A stretch of 64,000 nucleotides of DNA from assembly GCF_001686925.1 (NCBI RefSeq), contig NZ_LVEN01000019.1:1-64000 (forward strand). The letters run 5' to 3'. A model generated the notes under the pieces. It saw only the letters and a list, made by a program, of their open reading frames with translations, was not told the origin of the DNA and ran no database searches. Positions 47,557-55,851 of the stretch are shown in pieces (within the stretch, counting starts at the first letter, position 1; each line of letters begins with the position of its first letter). This stretch comes from Flavobacterium piscis. GTDB taxonomy: Bacteria > Bacteroidota > Bacteroidia > Flavobacteriales > Flavobacteriaceae. The position numbers were made by a program, and so were the translations under genes.

Positions 47557-48031
47557 TTTTTTATATTTTTAAATTGACTATTTTTTCTGCCATATTCATT
47601 TTTGATGTCTGCTAATTGCAATGTCATACAATGATCTAAAGTTAAAAAATGAATTGATTTTGAAACTTTTCCCGTTTGATATTCGTTTCCCAAATCTTTC
47701 CATATTGTGGGATAAAATAGGCTTAAAGAAAAGAATATTAAACAAGGAAAAGTAAAATTACCATTTCCAATTAAATAGGCCTGCATTCTGATTTCATCCT
47801 TATTGTCATTTCATATTCTAAAACAATGTGCTTTAGATCGTGATTTTCAAATTTCGGAATTAATCGATAGTTTTTATTGTCTAGCATTTCTGCAACTTCA
47901 CGTCCAACGGTTCCTTCTTGTAAGGTTCTTAAATGACTTAATTTAGGTGCTAAATAATCTTTTCCGTGAATAAGTTCTAAAAGCCAAATAATTCCTCCGG
48001 TGATTTTGAGTTGTTTAGTTCTGTTTATCAT
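47553..48031 (-). pseudogene. Coq4-like protein, frameshifted
   Basis: Two overlapping minus-strand frames form one protein of about 160 residues. The first part (from the ATG at 48031) ends ...HDLKHIVLEYEMTIR, after which the frame runs to a stop after 8 unrelated residues. The other frame continues at MQAYLIGNGNFTFPC and ends at 47553. Adding one G at 47798-47799 (CC to CCC on the plus strand) restores T-I-R-D-E-I-R-M-Q-A-Y. HD, GNG and GK motifs resemble the Coq4-like proteins of Bacteroidetes. It may be a real mutation or a sequencing error. The first frame is between a RibD-like gene and the VOC gene. Confidence 0.7.
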
Positions 48032-48047
48032 TAAAATGGAAGACTTT

Positions 48048-48641
48048 TTATTCCCCAATAGTTCCTGTTTTTACTTCTCCCGCTCGTTTATAACTTACAG
48101 CAATAACGCCGCTTGGTGTAACTGTACTTTCTATTAAAGTAAATCCTGCAGGAGTTGAACTATCATCAAACAATTTCTTCCCTTTGCCCAAAATTATAGG
48201 ATAAATTAAGAGTACAAGTTCATCAACTAAATCATGTTGAAGCAAGTGTTGAACAAGTGTTGCGCTTCCCCAAACTTTAATGTCTCCGCCTTCTGAATTT
48301 TTGAGCTTTTGGATGTCTTCTATAGTCGAAAGAAATTTGGTATTTTCCCAATCAGAGTTATTTCTGGTGGAAGACAAAACGTATTTGGTAACGTCATTAA
48401 TTCCCGGCCATCCTTCTGCATGTTTGGGCCAATAGTCTTCAAAAATATCAAATGTTTTTCTGCCCAAAAGAATATCGGCAGGTTTCATTTGTTCCTGCAT
48501 GACATTGCCATATTCTTCATCTCCAAAAGGCGCGACCCAGCCTCCATATTCAAAACTACCAGAAGTATCTTCTTCAGGCCCGCCAGGTGCCTGCATTACG
48601 CCATCGATTGTAATCATAGTTATGACGATTATTTTTCTCAT
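48048..48641 (-). CDS. dihydrofolate reductase/RibD C-terminal-like protein
   Basis: A 197-residue protein of the RibD_C/DHFR fold. The start MRKIIVITMITIDGVMQAPGG, a central WEN...GGDIKVWGSATLVQHLL and LVLLIYPIILGKGKKLF are the family pattern. It is annotated in many genomes as a dihydrofolate reductase family protein, but the true substrate is rarely known. The ATG at 48641 is preferred; a 20-codon upstream extension lacks support. It is the first gene of an operon with the Coq4-like and VOC genes. Confidence 0.87.
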   Translation of the reverse strand: MRKIIVITMITIDGVMQAPGGPEEDTSGSFEYGGWVAPFGDEEYGNVMQEQMKPADILLGRKTFDIFEDYWPKHAEGWPGINDVTKYVLSSTRNNSDWENTKFLSTIEDIQKLKNSEGGDIKVWGSATLVQHLLQHDLVDELVLLIYPIILGKGKKLFDDSSTPAGFTLIESTVTPSGVIAVSYKRAGEVKTGTIGE

Positions 48642-48918
48642 GATGTTTGGTGTTTTTTGTTTTATCAAATATATAAAAAAAGAAATATTTTTTTTATTCA
48701 ATTTATTGGTAATGTGTTTGTTGTGTGCGAAAGAAGGATTGAAAATATTACTTAATATATATATGATAAATTAGTAAAGCTAATATACCTTGCGGGCACG
48801 GAAAGAATTTCCGCGCTATCATTGCACATATCGATTTCATACAAATGTTTCATAGAAGCAAACCCTGCATTTTGTCAAACTTTCTGTTGCAGCTTGTGTT
48901 TTCTTGAACAAATACAAA

Positions 48919-49476
48919 CTAAGATTCTTCATCAATATTAAATTCCCTTACTTGAATCTTCAAATTTTTAATCCATTTAGTCCACATTCTTAAAGATAAT
49001 AGAATAAATTGAACCACAAGAACTACACTAAATATCAATATTAATCCTTTTTCTTTTGTAAAAGTTATTACTGATGTAAAAAAAATAATTATTGAGATGC
49101 TATATAGAAATGTTATAATTACTGAAGAAATTGATAGTCGCTCTATTCTCAGCAAATAGTTTTGAAGGGATAGTTTCAAATTAGTGTCTTTAATAGGTCT
49201 TGTTATAGAAATATAACCAATAACATCATTAAAAATGTATAATAATAAGCCAACTACTAAGGACACATTCGCATAAAATGGTTTTTTGTCTCCATCGAAC
49301 CAGTCATAATAAATAAATAAAAAGAATGATAGGACAATTGCTTCAATAATCAGTTTCGTTCTTATTTTTTTTATTGATGGGTGATTGACAATCTTAGTCA
49401 TTAATCGCAAGTCTGCTTCGCTTTTGAAATTTTTACCTGCATTTTTCCAGTCTGATTTTAAATCATTTAGTTCCAT
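48919..49476 (-). CDS. small membrane protein, possible sigma-factor partner
   Basis: A 185-residue protein: a cytoplasmic N-terminal segment (MELNDLKSDWKNAG..., ~1-40) followed by about four membrane helices (~45-160). The N-terminus resembles the start of regulatory membrane proteins encoded just after ECF sigma factors in Bacteroidetes, but no anti-sigma motif is recognised. It begins five bases after the ECF sigma gene stop, so the two form an operon. A role as an anti-sigma is plausible but unproven. Confidence 0.7.
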   Translation of the reverse strand: MELNDLKSDWKNAGKNFKSEADLRLMTKIVNHPSIKKIRTKLIIEAIVLSFFLFIYYDWFDGDKKPFYANVSLVVGLLLYIFNDVIGYISITRPIKDTNLKLSLQNYLLRIERLSISSVIITFLYSISIIIFFTSVITFTKEKGLILIFSVVLVVQFILLSLRMWTKWIKNLKIQVREFNIDEES

Positions 49477-49481
49477 AATTT

Positions 49482-49952
49482 TTAGTTTAATATTTCTTTT
49501 AATTTATTTTTGATTCTGTTTAATCGTACACCTACATTACTATCACTTAGTCCTGTTATTTCTGCAATTTCCTTATAGTTGAAGTCTTCCAGATAAAGAG
49601 ATATGACCGCTTTTTCTGAATCATTTAATTTTCGTAAAGCCCAAAACAAACGTTCCTCATTTTCTGAAATTGTCTTTTCATAAGAAGGATGGATATGTTC
49701 AGGAAACTCTTCATAATAATCAATAGATATTTTTGATTTTCGATAAGTAGCAATAGCAGTATATAAAGCAATCCTGTATATCCACGAACTTACTTTAGAT
49801 TCTCTTATAAAGCCTGGATAGGATTTCCAAAGTTGGTAAACGATTTCCTGGAATAAGTCTTCCTCGTCTTCTCTACTATCCCGATATAATTTACAAATCT
49901 TATATATTATTTTTTGATTTTCATGGATTAGCCCTAAAAATTCCTTTTCCAT
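49482..49952 (-). CDS. ECF RNA polymerase sigma factor
   Basis: A 156-residue ECF sigma. Region 2 has EDEEDLFQEIVYQLWKSYPGF (~28-50) with SKVSSWIYRIALYTAI after it. Region 4 has LNDSEKAVISLYLEDFNYKEIAEITGLSDSNVGVRLNRIKNKLKEIL (~110-155). The pattern is the usual DEE...DQEVF-like region 2. It directs RNA polymerase to an unknown regulon. The gene before it is separated by a 460-base gap. Confidence 0.92.
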   Translation of the reverse strand: MEKEFLGLIHENQKIIYKICKLYRDSREDEEDLFQEIVYQLWKSYPGFIRESKVSSWIYRIALYTAIATYRKSKISIDYYEEFPEHIHPSYEKTISENEERLFWALRKLNDSEKAVISLYLEDFNYKEIAEITGLSDSNVGVRLNRIKNKLKEILN

Positions 49953-50414
49953 ACTATCGTTTTTTTTTATTCATTAAGCATTTCTTCATATCGTTTTGAA
50001 ATTAATTTATATAATGCATTAGTTGCTTAATTAGCAGAAAATATTACAAGGATTATAAATTAATTTTAATATCTAAAAATGATATTGGGCAATTTAACTC
50101 GCATTCAAAACTATGTTAATCAATAATTTAATTAATGGGGCCGTCTCGAAGACTTTATTGAGGTGTAGGGTGAGAGTTAATATAGTGTGCAACTAATATA
50201 CATGAATGATAAAGTCAGATATATGTTCAATTTTTTTAAAATAGATTTGAATGACATATTTCACTTCAGCTAAAATAGAAAAGTTTTCATTGTCAAAAAG
50301 AAAGTATTTGTCTCAATTTCGTGCTAATTCCAAAAAAAAATATTTCCCCACCCAACACCCCAACAAATAAATTCTGATTTCGTATATTTGCCCAACCAAA
50401 CATCACACTTAATT
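49953..50414. other. intergenic region between the sigma factor and pyrR
   Basis: A gap of ~460 bases with no supported gene. Most of it is AT-rich and without repeats I could see, except a short GGGGCCGTCTCGAAGAC stretch near 50138. A pyrR -7 box is at 50383-50390. Confidence 0.4.
50383..50390 (+). promoter_or_regulatory. -7 promoter box of pyrR
   Basis: TATATTTG fits TAnnTTTG, 25 bases before the ATG at 50415. An upstream TTG frame extension would begin inside this box, which supports the later start. No TTG -33 was seen. Confidence 0.5.
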
Positions 50415-50954
50415 ATGAGCCAAAAAGTATTACTTAATTCAAAAGAAGTTACTATCATACTCCATCGTTTGGCTTGTCAGTTAATCGAAAAACACCTTGA
50501 TTTCTCGGATACTATTTTAGTGGGGATTCAGCCAAGAGGCATTTTTTTAGCTGAACGTTTAAAACAAATATTGGAAAACGAATATCAGGTACCGGAGATT
50601 TCTTTGGGATATCTGGACATCACTTTTTTTAGAGATGATTTTCGTCGTACTGATAAACCGCTGGAAGCCAATAAAACACAAATAAATTTTATAGTCGAAA
50701 ACAAGAAAGTCATTTTTATTGATGACGTATTGTTTACCGGACGAAGCATACGTTCTGCTTTGACCGCAATTCAGTCTTTTGGGCGACCATCAGAAATCGA
50801 ATTGTTAGTTTTAATCGACAGACGTTTTAGCCGTAATTTGCCTATTCAGCCCGATTATCGCGGTCGTCAGGTTGATGCTATAAACGACGAAAAAGTAAAA
50901 GTAAGCTGGAAAGAAAATGAAGGCGAGGACGCCGTTTATCTGATAACGAATTAA
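50415..50954 (+). CDS. pyrR: bifunctional pyr regulator/uracil phosphoribosyltransferase
   Basis: A 179-residue PRTase-fold protein. The PRPP motif VIFIDDVLFTGRSIRSAL (~97-114) and the N-terminal ILVGIQPRGIFLAERL are typical of PyrR. It binds UMP/UTP and in many bacteria controls pyr operon attenuation; in Bacteroidetes this control is not proven. It sits 0.8 kb before pyrB, with one unknown gene between, which fits a pyrimidine locus. No PyrR RNA binding loop was identified by eye. Confidence 0.88.
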   Translation: MSQKVLLNSKEVTIILHRLACQLIEKHLDFSDTILVGIQPRGIFLAERLKQILENEYQVPEISLGYLDITFFRDDFRRTDKPLEANKTQINFIVENKKVIFIDDVLFTGRSIRSALTAIQSFGRPSEIELLVLIDRRFSRNLPIQPDYRGRQVDAINDEKVKVSWKENEGEDAVYLITN

Positions 50955-50967
50955 AAGTTTAATCGGT

Positions 50968-51034
50968 GATTTGTTTAATCGTTTAATCGGAAAGAAACGA
51001 TTACCGGTATAGCAAATAAACGCTTAAACAAATC
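50968..51034. repeat. imperfect inverted repeat between pyrR and the DUF6891-like gene
   Basis: Left arm GATTTGTTTAATCGTTTA (50968-50985) pairs with the right arm TAAACGCTTAAACAAATC (51017-51034) with one mismatch, around a GC-poor loop. It may lower readthrough into the next gene or be a dispersed repeat. Confidence 0.6.
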
Positions 51035-51062
51035 AACAAATAAACGATTAAATAAAAAAAAT

Positions 51063-51704
51063 ATGACAGAGAATGAAGCGTTTATTTATGAATCAATTTT
51101 TAATCAGGTCAGAATGGGATTTCTTTCTCTTGATGAGATTCAGGAGAACATTATAGAAGAAATTGAAGACAACGAATTTGCAGACGAAATTTCAGAAGAG
51201 TGGGCTTTTGATAAAATAAGAGAAGAATACCAAAAGTTACTTGCAGAAAGTAAACAATGGGAAAGTCCAACAGATACTGAAAAGCTTATAAAAGCGTTTG
51301 ATGACTTGTGTGACGAAAATATATTGGCACTTCATAATGCAGGTTATACGACAACAGATGGGGAATATGAAGTGGTTGAGGTTGAAAGAGAATTGCAGGA
51401 AAACGAAATAGAGTCTGATGGATATTGTTTTTATCATGAACAGGATTTGGCCAGAGCAATCGCTATTGAAAATCCAGGCTTGTATATCGCTTTTCAAAAA
51501 GTAGATAATTCTGATGATACAATTACAATAGAAGTAGGAAAGCGAGTTGCCGAAGTTTTAATAAATAACGATTTTAAAATAAAATGGGACGGCTCTGCAA
51601 GAACTAAAATTGAAATTCCGGGTTTCAGATGGCAAAAGATTTTTGATGAAGATGCAAGAGATCTCCAGGATTACAGTGAAGTTGTAGACAGAATGGTTCA
51701 ATAG
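51063..51704 (+). CDS. DUF6891-like acidic protein
   Basis: A 213-residue soluble, highly acidic protein with no signal peptide. A helical N-terminal half (~1-80) is followed by a region with GYCFYHEQDLARAI (~120) and a C-terminal beta-rich part with W-D-G-S-ARTKIEI. The pattern is that of a domain of unknown function I recall as DUF6891. It lies between pyrR and pyrB on the same strand, but nothing visible ties it to pyrimidine synthesis. A 108-base gap with an inverted repeat precedes it. Confidence 0.65.
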   Translation: MTENEAFIYESIFNQVRMGFLSLDEIQENIIEEIEDNEFADEISEEWAFDKIREEYQKLLAESKQWESPTDTEKLIKAFDDLCDENILALHNAGYTTTDGEYEVVEVERELQENEIESDGYCFYHEQDLARAIAIENPGLYIAFQKVDNSDDTITIEVGKRVAEVLINNDFKIKWDGSARTKIEIPGFRWQKIFDEDARDLQDYSEVVDRMVQ

Positions 51705-51786
51705 AGAAGCTTCTCTTTAAAACATTGAAGAACTGAATATTTTTAGAACTTCAGGAATTTGACAAATAAAAATTAAAGAAATAAAA

Positions 51787-52713
51787 ATGAAAGAATTAAG
51801 CGTAAATCATTTATTAGGAATAAAATACATCAACGAGAATGATATTAACCTAATTTTTGAAACGGCAGATCATTTTAAAGAAGTCATTAACAGGCCTATT
51901 AAAAAAGTTCCTTCATTACGAGATATTACCATTGCCAATATTTTCTTCGAAAATAGTACCCGAACAAAACTCTCGTTTGAGTTGGCTCAAAAACGATTAT
52001 CTGCTGATGTTATCAGTTTTTCGGCAGCTCAGTCTTCGGTTAAAAAAGGAGAAACCCTGATTGATACTGTAAATAATATCCTTTCCATGAAAGTAGACAT
52101 GGTTGTAATGCGCCACTCCAATCCCGGAGCGGCTTATTTTTTATCCAAAAATGTCAAAGCCAGTATTGTAAACGCCGGCGACGGAGCACACGAACATCCT
52201 ACTCAGGCTTTATTAGACAGTTATTCGATCAGAGAAAAATTAGGAGATGTAGCCGGAAAAAAAGTTGTTATTGTAGGTGATATTCTGCATTCAAGAGTAG
52301 CTTTATCCAACATATACGCTTTGCAAATGCAAGGTGCCGAAGTAAAAGTTTGCGGACCAAAAACGTTGATCCCAAGATATATTGAATCACTGGGAGTTAC
52401 AGTTGAACCCAATTTAAGAAAAGCCTTAGAATGGTGTGATGTTGCCAATATGCTTCGTGTACAAAACGAACGTATGGATGTGAATTTCTTCCCGTCAACA
52501 CGTGAATACGCACAACAATACGGAGTTGATAAACCCTTATTAGATTCTCTAAACAAAGAAATCGTAATCATGCACCCGGGACCAATCAACAGAGGAGTAG
52601 AGATTACTTCTGAAGTAGCAGATTCTGATCATTCTGTAATTTTAAATCAGGTAGAAAACGGTGTAGCGATTAGAATGGCGGTGATTTATTTATTAGCATC
52701 TAAGATTCAATAA
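51787..52713 (+). CDS. pyrB: aspartate carbamoyltransferase catalytic subunit
   Basis: A 308-residue ATCase, the normal catalytic length. It joins carbamoyl phosphate to aspartate in pyrimidine synthesis. FFENSTRTKLSFELA (~45-60) holds the carbamoyl phosphate site STRT. HPTQALLDSYSI (~133) and HPGPINRGVEIT (~257) are also present. It has no adjacent pyrI regulatory gene. The pyrR gene 0.8 kb upstream makes a pyrimidine locus. ATG start and ends look intact. Confidence 0.96.
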   Translation: MKELSVNHLLGIKYINENDINLIFETADHFKEVINRPIKKVPSLRDITIANIFFENSTRTKLSFELAQKRLSADVISFSAAQSSVKKGETLIDTVNNILSMKVDMVVMRHSNPGAAYFLSKNVKASIVNAGDGAHEHPTQALLDSYSIREKLGDVAGKKVVIVGDILHSRVALSNIYALQMQGAEVKVCGPKTLIPRYIESLGVTVEPNLRKALEWCDVANMLRVQNERMDVNFFPSTREYAQQYGVDKPLLDSLNKEIVIMHPGPINRGVEITSEVADSDHSVILNQVENGVAIRMAVIYLLASKIQ

Positions 52714-52725
52714 GGTTTAGTTTAC

Positions 52726-52900
52726 AGTCTCAGTCTCAGTCTCAGTTTACAGGGATTGTCCGGATTTGAAAATGTTTTTTCTGTTACTGTACTAAAAGCT
52801 CAAAACTGTATGCTGCGAATGTTTACGGAAAACTGCGACTGAAAACTTAGAATCACACAAGTTTAAAACTGTTTACTGCGACTGCGACTGAAAACTAAAA
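52726..52900. repeat. short tandem CAGTCT and CGACTG repeats
   Basis: The left end has four to five copies of the hexamer AGTCTC (about 52728-52750), and the right end has the complement-like GACTGCGACTGCGACTG (~52875-52895) with TTTACAG/CTGTTTAC words nearby. The two ends could pair over about 17 bases with mismatches. Repeats of this CAGTCTCAGT type are familiar in Flavobacterium spacers. Confidence 0.6.
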
Positions 52901-52943
52901 AAATTGTACCTTAGCTCTCATAATAGCGCCTATAAATAAGAAG

Positions 52944-53276
52944 ATGAAAGTAGATCAAAAAGGACATACCGTTACAATCAAAAACACACAAGGAGATTTT
53001 AATGCTTTCCTTGAAAAAGTAACGCAGCAATTTAAAACCTTTGAAAAACAAAATATTATAATCGATTTATCAGCAGATTCAGGTTTGTCTGAAAAAGACG
53101 TTAAGCTTTTTTTACCACTTGCAAAACAGCAAAAAAAAGCTAAAAAGTCATTTGTAATTGTAGTCGCTGATCTTGACTTTAATGCTATTTCGGATAAATT
53201 AATCGTAGTGCCTTCTCTTTTAGAAGCACATGATATTATCGAAATGGACGAAATAGAAAGAGACCTCGGGTTTTAA
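52944..53276 (+). CDS. small STAS-like protein
   Basis: A 110-residue soluble protein. The alternation of beta strands and helices (NIIIDLSADSGL..., KSFVIVVAD, VPSLLEAHDIIEMDEIERDLGF) resembles an STAS (anti-anti-sigma-like) fold. The conserved phospho-acceptor serine is not clear, so a regulatory cycle is not claimed. It starts 96 bases before rnz and is found in the same order in Flavobacteria as I recall. Function unknown. Confidence 0.65.
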   Translation: MKVDQKGHTVTIKNTQGDFNAFLEKVTQQFKTFEKQNIIIDLSADSGLSEKDVKLFLPLAKQQKKAKKSFVIVVADLDFNAISDKLIVVPSLLEAHDIIEMDEIERDLGF

Positions 53277-53372
53277 TTTTAGATTTTAGAGTTCAGATTT
53301 TAGATTTTTGAATAACTAAATCAATCTTAAAATATACTTACTCAATCTAAAATCTACAATCAACAATCTAAA

Positions 53373-54278
53373 ATGAAATTAACCATACTTGGCTGTTATG
53401 CCGCAACTCCCAGAACACTTACCAACCCAACTTCGCAGGTTTTAGAAATTAAGAACAGATTGTTTTTAATTGATTGTGGCGAAGGAACTCAGGTACAATT
53501 GCGAAAAAACAAGATTAAATTCTCGAAGATTAATCACATTTTTATTTCGCATTTGCACGGAGATCACCTTTACGGATTAATTGGTACTATTTCGACTTTT
53601 TCACTTTTGGGCAGAACAACAGATCTGCACATTTATGGTCCGAAAGGAATTAAAGAATTGATTCTTCTTCAATTGAAACTGACGGAATCCTGGACAACTT
53701 ATAATTTGTTTTTTCATGAATTAGAGTCAAAAGAAAGCGAAGTTATTTTTGAAGATACAAAAGTCATCGTAAAAACCATTCCGCTAAAACATCGTGTTTA
53801 CACGAACGGATTTTTATTTCAGGAAAAACCCGGAGACAGAAAACTAAATGTTGAGGCTGTTCAGCAATACGACATTCATACAGCCTATTATCAAAAAATA
53901 AAGGGTGGAGGAGATGTGACACTTGATGACGGAACTGTAATCGAAAACGAAAAATTATCTTTTGATCCTATTCCCGCGATGAGTTATGCTTTTTGCTCAG
54001 ATACGGTTTATCATGAAGCGATAATTCCGATTATAAAAGATGTTGATGTGTTGTATCATGAATCTACTTTTTTAGAATCAGAAGCCCCTTTGGCCTTAAA
54101 AACATTACATTCAACAGCCAAAGAAGCCGCAATGATTGCTCTTAAAGCCAATGCAAAAAACTTGGTTTTAGGTCATTATTCTACACGATACGATGGTATT
54201 GAACGTTTTAAAGAAGAAGCAGCAGCAATTTTCCCGAACGTACTTTTAGGCGATGACGGAGTTTCTTTTGAGTGGTAA
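53373..54278 (+). CDS. rnz: ribonuclease Z
   Basis: A 301-residue metallo-beta-lactamase-fold enzyme that trims tRNA 3' trailers. The zinc motif SHLHGDHLYGL (~64-74), GEGTQVQLRK (~36), HRVYTNGFLF (~142) and the ending GHYSTRYD (~266) are typical. It starts 96 bases after the STAS-like gene, probably in one operon. The length is typical for a bacterial short RNase Z. Confidence 0.93.
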   Translation: MKLTILGCYAATPRTLTNPTSQVLEIKNRLFLIDCGEGTQVQLRKNKIKFSKINHIFISHLHGDHLYGLIGTISTFSLLGRTTDLHIYGPKGIKELILLQLKLTESWTTYNLFFHELESKESEVIFEDTKVIVKTIPLKHRVYTNGFLFQEKPGDRKLNVEAVQQYDIHTAYYQKIKGGGDVTLDDGTVIENEKLSFDPIPAMSYAFCSDTVYHEAIIPIIKDVDVLYHESTFLESEAPLALKTLHSTAKEAAMIALKANAKNLVLGHYSTRYDGIERFKEEAAAIFPNVLLGDDGVSFEW

Positions 54279-54367
54279 AAAAAGTTATGAGTTTAGAGTT
54301 ATGAATTATTAGTTTAAAAAGAAAATCTAACAATCTAAGCAGTCTAACAATCTAAAGATCTAAAAAA

Positions 54368-55012
54368 ATGAATGATTTAAGCAATTATAGAAAATCTTAC
54401 GAAAAGAGCGAATTATTAGAAACCAATATTCCTGAAGATCCCATTAATCTTTTTAACAGATGGTTTCATGAAGTGGAAGATTTCGGCGGAAGCGGAGAGG
54501 TGAATGCCATGACACTTTCTACCATTGGATTAGATGGTTTTCCGAAATCAAGAGTGGTTTTATTGAAGAAATTCTACGAAGAGGGATTTATTTTTTACAC
54601 CAATTATAAATCTGAAAAAGGAAAAGCAATTGAGGCAAACCCTCATGTTTGTTTGTCTTTCTTTTGGCAGGATATGGAGCGTCAGGTCATTATAAAAGGA
54701 ATTGCCCAAAAAACGTCTGAGAATATATCTGATGGTTATTTTGATTCCCGTCCTGACGGAAGTAAGCTGGGGGCGATTGTTTCTCATCAAAGTGAAGTGA
54801 TTCCGTCGAGAACTTTTTTAGAAGAAAATCTAAAAAAACTGGAAACAGAATTTGAAGGAAAGTCAATTCCAAGACCCGAAAATTGGGGAGGATATTTGGT
54901 CACTCCTTTAGAGGTTGAATTTTGGCAGGGAAGACCTAACAGACTGCATGACAGAATACGTTACCAAAGTCAATCTGATTATTCCTGGAAGATTGAAAGA
55001 TTATCTTCTTAG
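54368..55012 (+). CDS. pdxH: pyridoxamine 5'-phosphate oxidase
   Basis: A 214-residue FMN enzyme that makes pyridoxal 5'-phosphate (vitamin B6 salvage). The N-terminal NLFNRWFHEVED, the FMN site SRVVLLKKFYEEGFIFYTNYKSEKG, SKLGAIVSHQSEVI and the C-terminal EFWQGRPNRLHDRIRY are typical. It follows rnz by 89 bases, with AATCTAA-type repeats between them. The start ATG at 54368 is normal. Confidence 0.95.
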   Translation: MNDLSNYRKSYEKSELLETNIPEDPINLFNRWFHEVEDFGGSGEVNAMTLSTIGLDGFPKSRVVLLKKFYEEGFIFYTNYKSEKGKAIEANPHVCLSFFWQDMERQVIIKGIAQKTSENISDGYFDSRPDGSKLGAIVSHQSEVIPSRTFLEENLKKLETEFEGKSIPRPENWGGYLVTPLEVEFWQGRPNRLHDRIRYQSQSDYSWKIERLSS

Positions 55013-55184
55013 TTTGTAAGAAAATTATATTTAATATAATAATAATAGTGTAGTTCATCGATTATTTTTGCAGTTTACCGATAAATTGAATACGTTTGAA
55101 TAAGAAAAACGAGACAATTTATTTTTACAATATATTTTAAGGAATTTGCCCCAACATTTACTTTAATTTTAACTGCTATTGATT

Positions 55185-55688
55185 ATGAAAAAGATGATGT
55201 GTGCCATGATGTTCGTTGTAATTTTTATTACAATGAACTCATGCTCTGCAGATAGTGCGGAGGGAGCAGATAATAGTACTACAACCGAAACTCTGATTAC
55301 GAACTACACGTACAACGATTCAGAGATTGAAACCATGAAACTTATCAACGATTACAGGGTAAGTATTGGTTTGAATGCATTAGAAAAAATAAATCATATT
55401 TCGTTTAAATGTGAAGAGCATAATAATTATATGATTGCCAAGAATGTTGTCGATCACAATGATTTTACTTCGCGTTCGAACAATATTATTAGCGTTTTAG
55501 GAGCTAAAAAAGTAGGTGAAAATGTCGCCTACAATTACAAAACTTCTGAAGCAGCTGTAAGAGCGTGGCTTGACAGCCCCGGACATAAAGAAAATATCGT
55601 AGGAGATTTTACTCATTTTGGCTTAGCAGTAACCACTGATGCTAAAACCGGAAAAAAATACTATACGAATATATTCGCTAAAATTTAA
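55185..55688 (+). CDS. CAP/SCP-domain lipoprotein
   Basis: A 167-residue lipoprotein (signal ends MNSC, Cys near residue 20). It has a single CAP domain (~45-167): LINDYRVSIGLNAL, HNNYMIAKNVVDHNDF, GENVAYNYKTSEAAVRAWLDSPGHKENIVGDFTHFGLAV. The predicted HxxDF pocket residues seem kept. Role unknown, on a membrane surface. The ATG at 55185 is preferred over a TTG two codons earlier. A TATTTTTG box lies at 55063-55070, which leaves a long leader. Confidence 0.85.
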   Translation: MKKMMCAMMFVVIFITMNSCSADSAEGADNSTTTETLITNYTYNDSEIETMKLINDYRVSIGLNALEKINHISFKCEEHNNYMIAKNVVDHNDFTSRSNNIISVLGAKKVGENVAYNYKTSEAAVRAWLDSPGHKENIVGDFTHFGLAVTTDAKTGKKYYTNIFAKI

Positions 55689-55782
55689 ATATTATTGGAC
55701 TGGTTGGTTTTTAGTAGTCGTTGCGAATCTTTGATTTGCGACGACTTTTTTTAAAGACAAACACTGGAAAGATCCCAAATAA

Positions 55783-55830
55783 AAAAATCCAAATTCCAAT
55801 ACAAATAGACGTATTGGAATTTGGATTTTT
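55783..55830. terminator. bidirectional terminator between the CAP and OmpA/PD40 genes
   Basis: A perfect 20-bp stem (55783-55802 and 55811-55830) with an 8-base loop and A/T-runs on both sides. It shares its CAAATTCCAA core with the repeat at 19326-19374. Confidence 0.93.
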
Positions 55831-55851
55831 TAAAATATTGGAATTTATTTT

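Noticed and set aside
48309..48774. Plus-strand frames of 91-148 codons opposite the RibD-like gene
   Set aside because: They run antisense to a real gene and the two frames overlap each other, typical of shadow ORFs.
48780..48830. Possible hairpin GCGGGCACGGAAAG...TTTCCGCGC as a gene or RNA
   Set aside because: The stem is short and imperfect and no flanking signal supports a transcript or terminator.
52726..52900. CRISPR array
   Set aside because: The hexamer repeats are adjacent with no regular spacers and no cas genes nearby.
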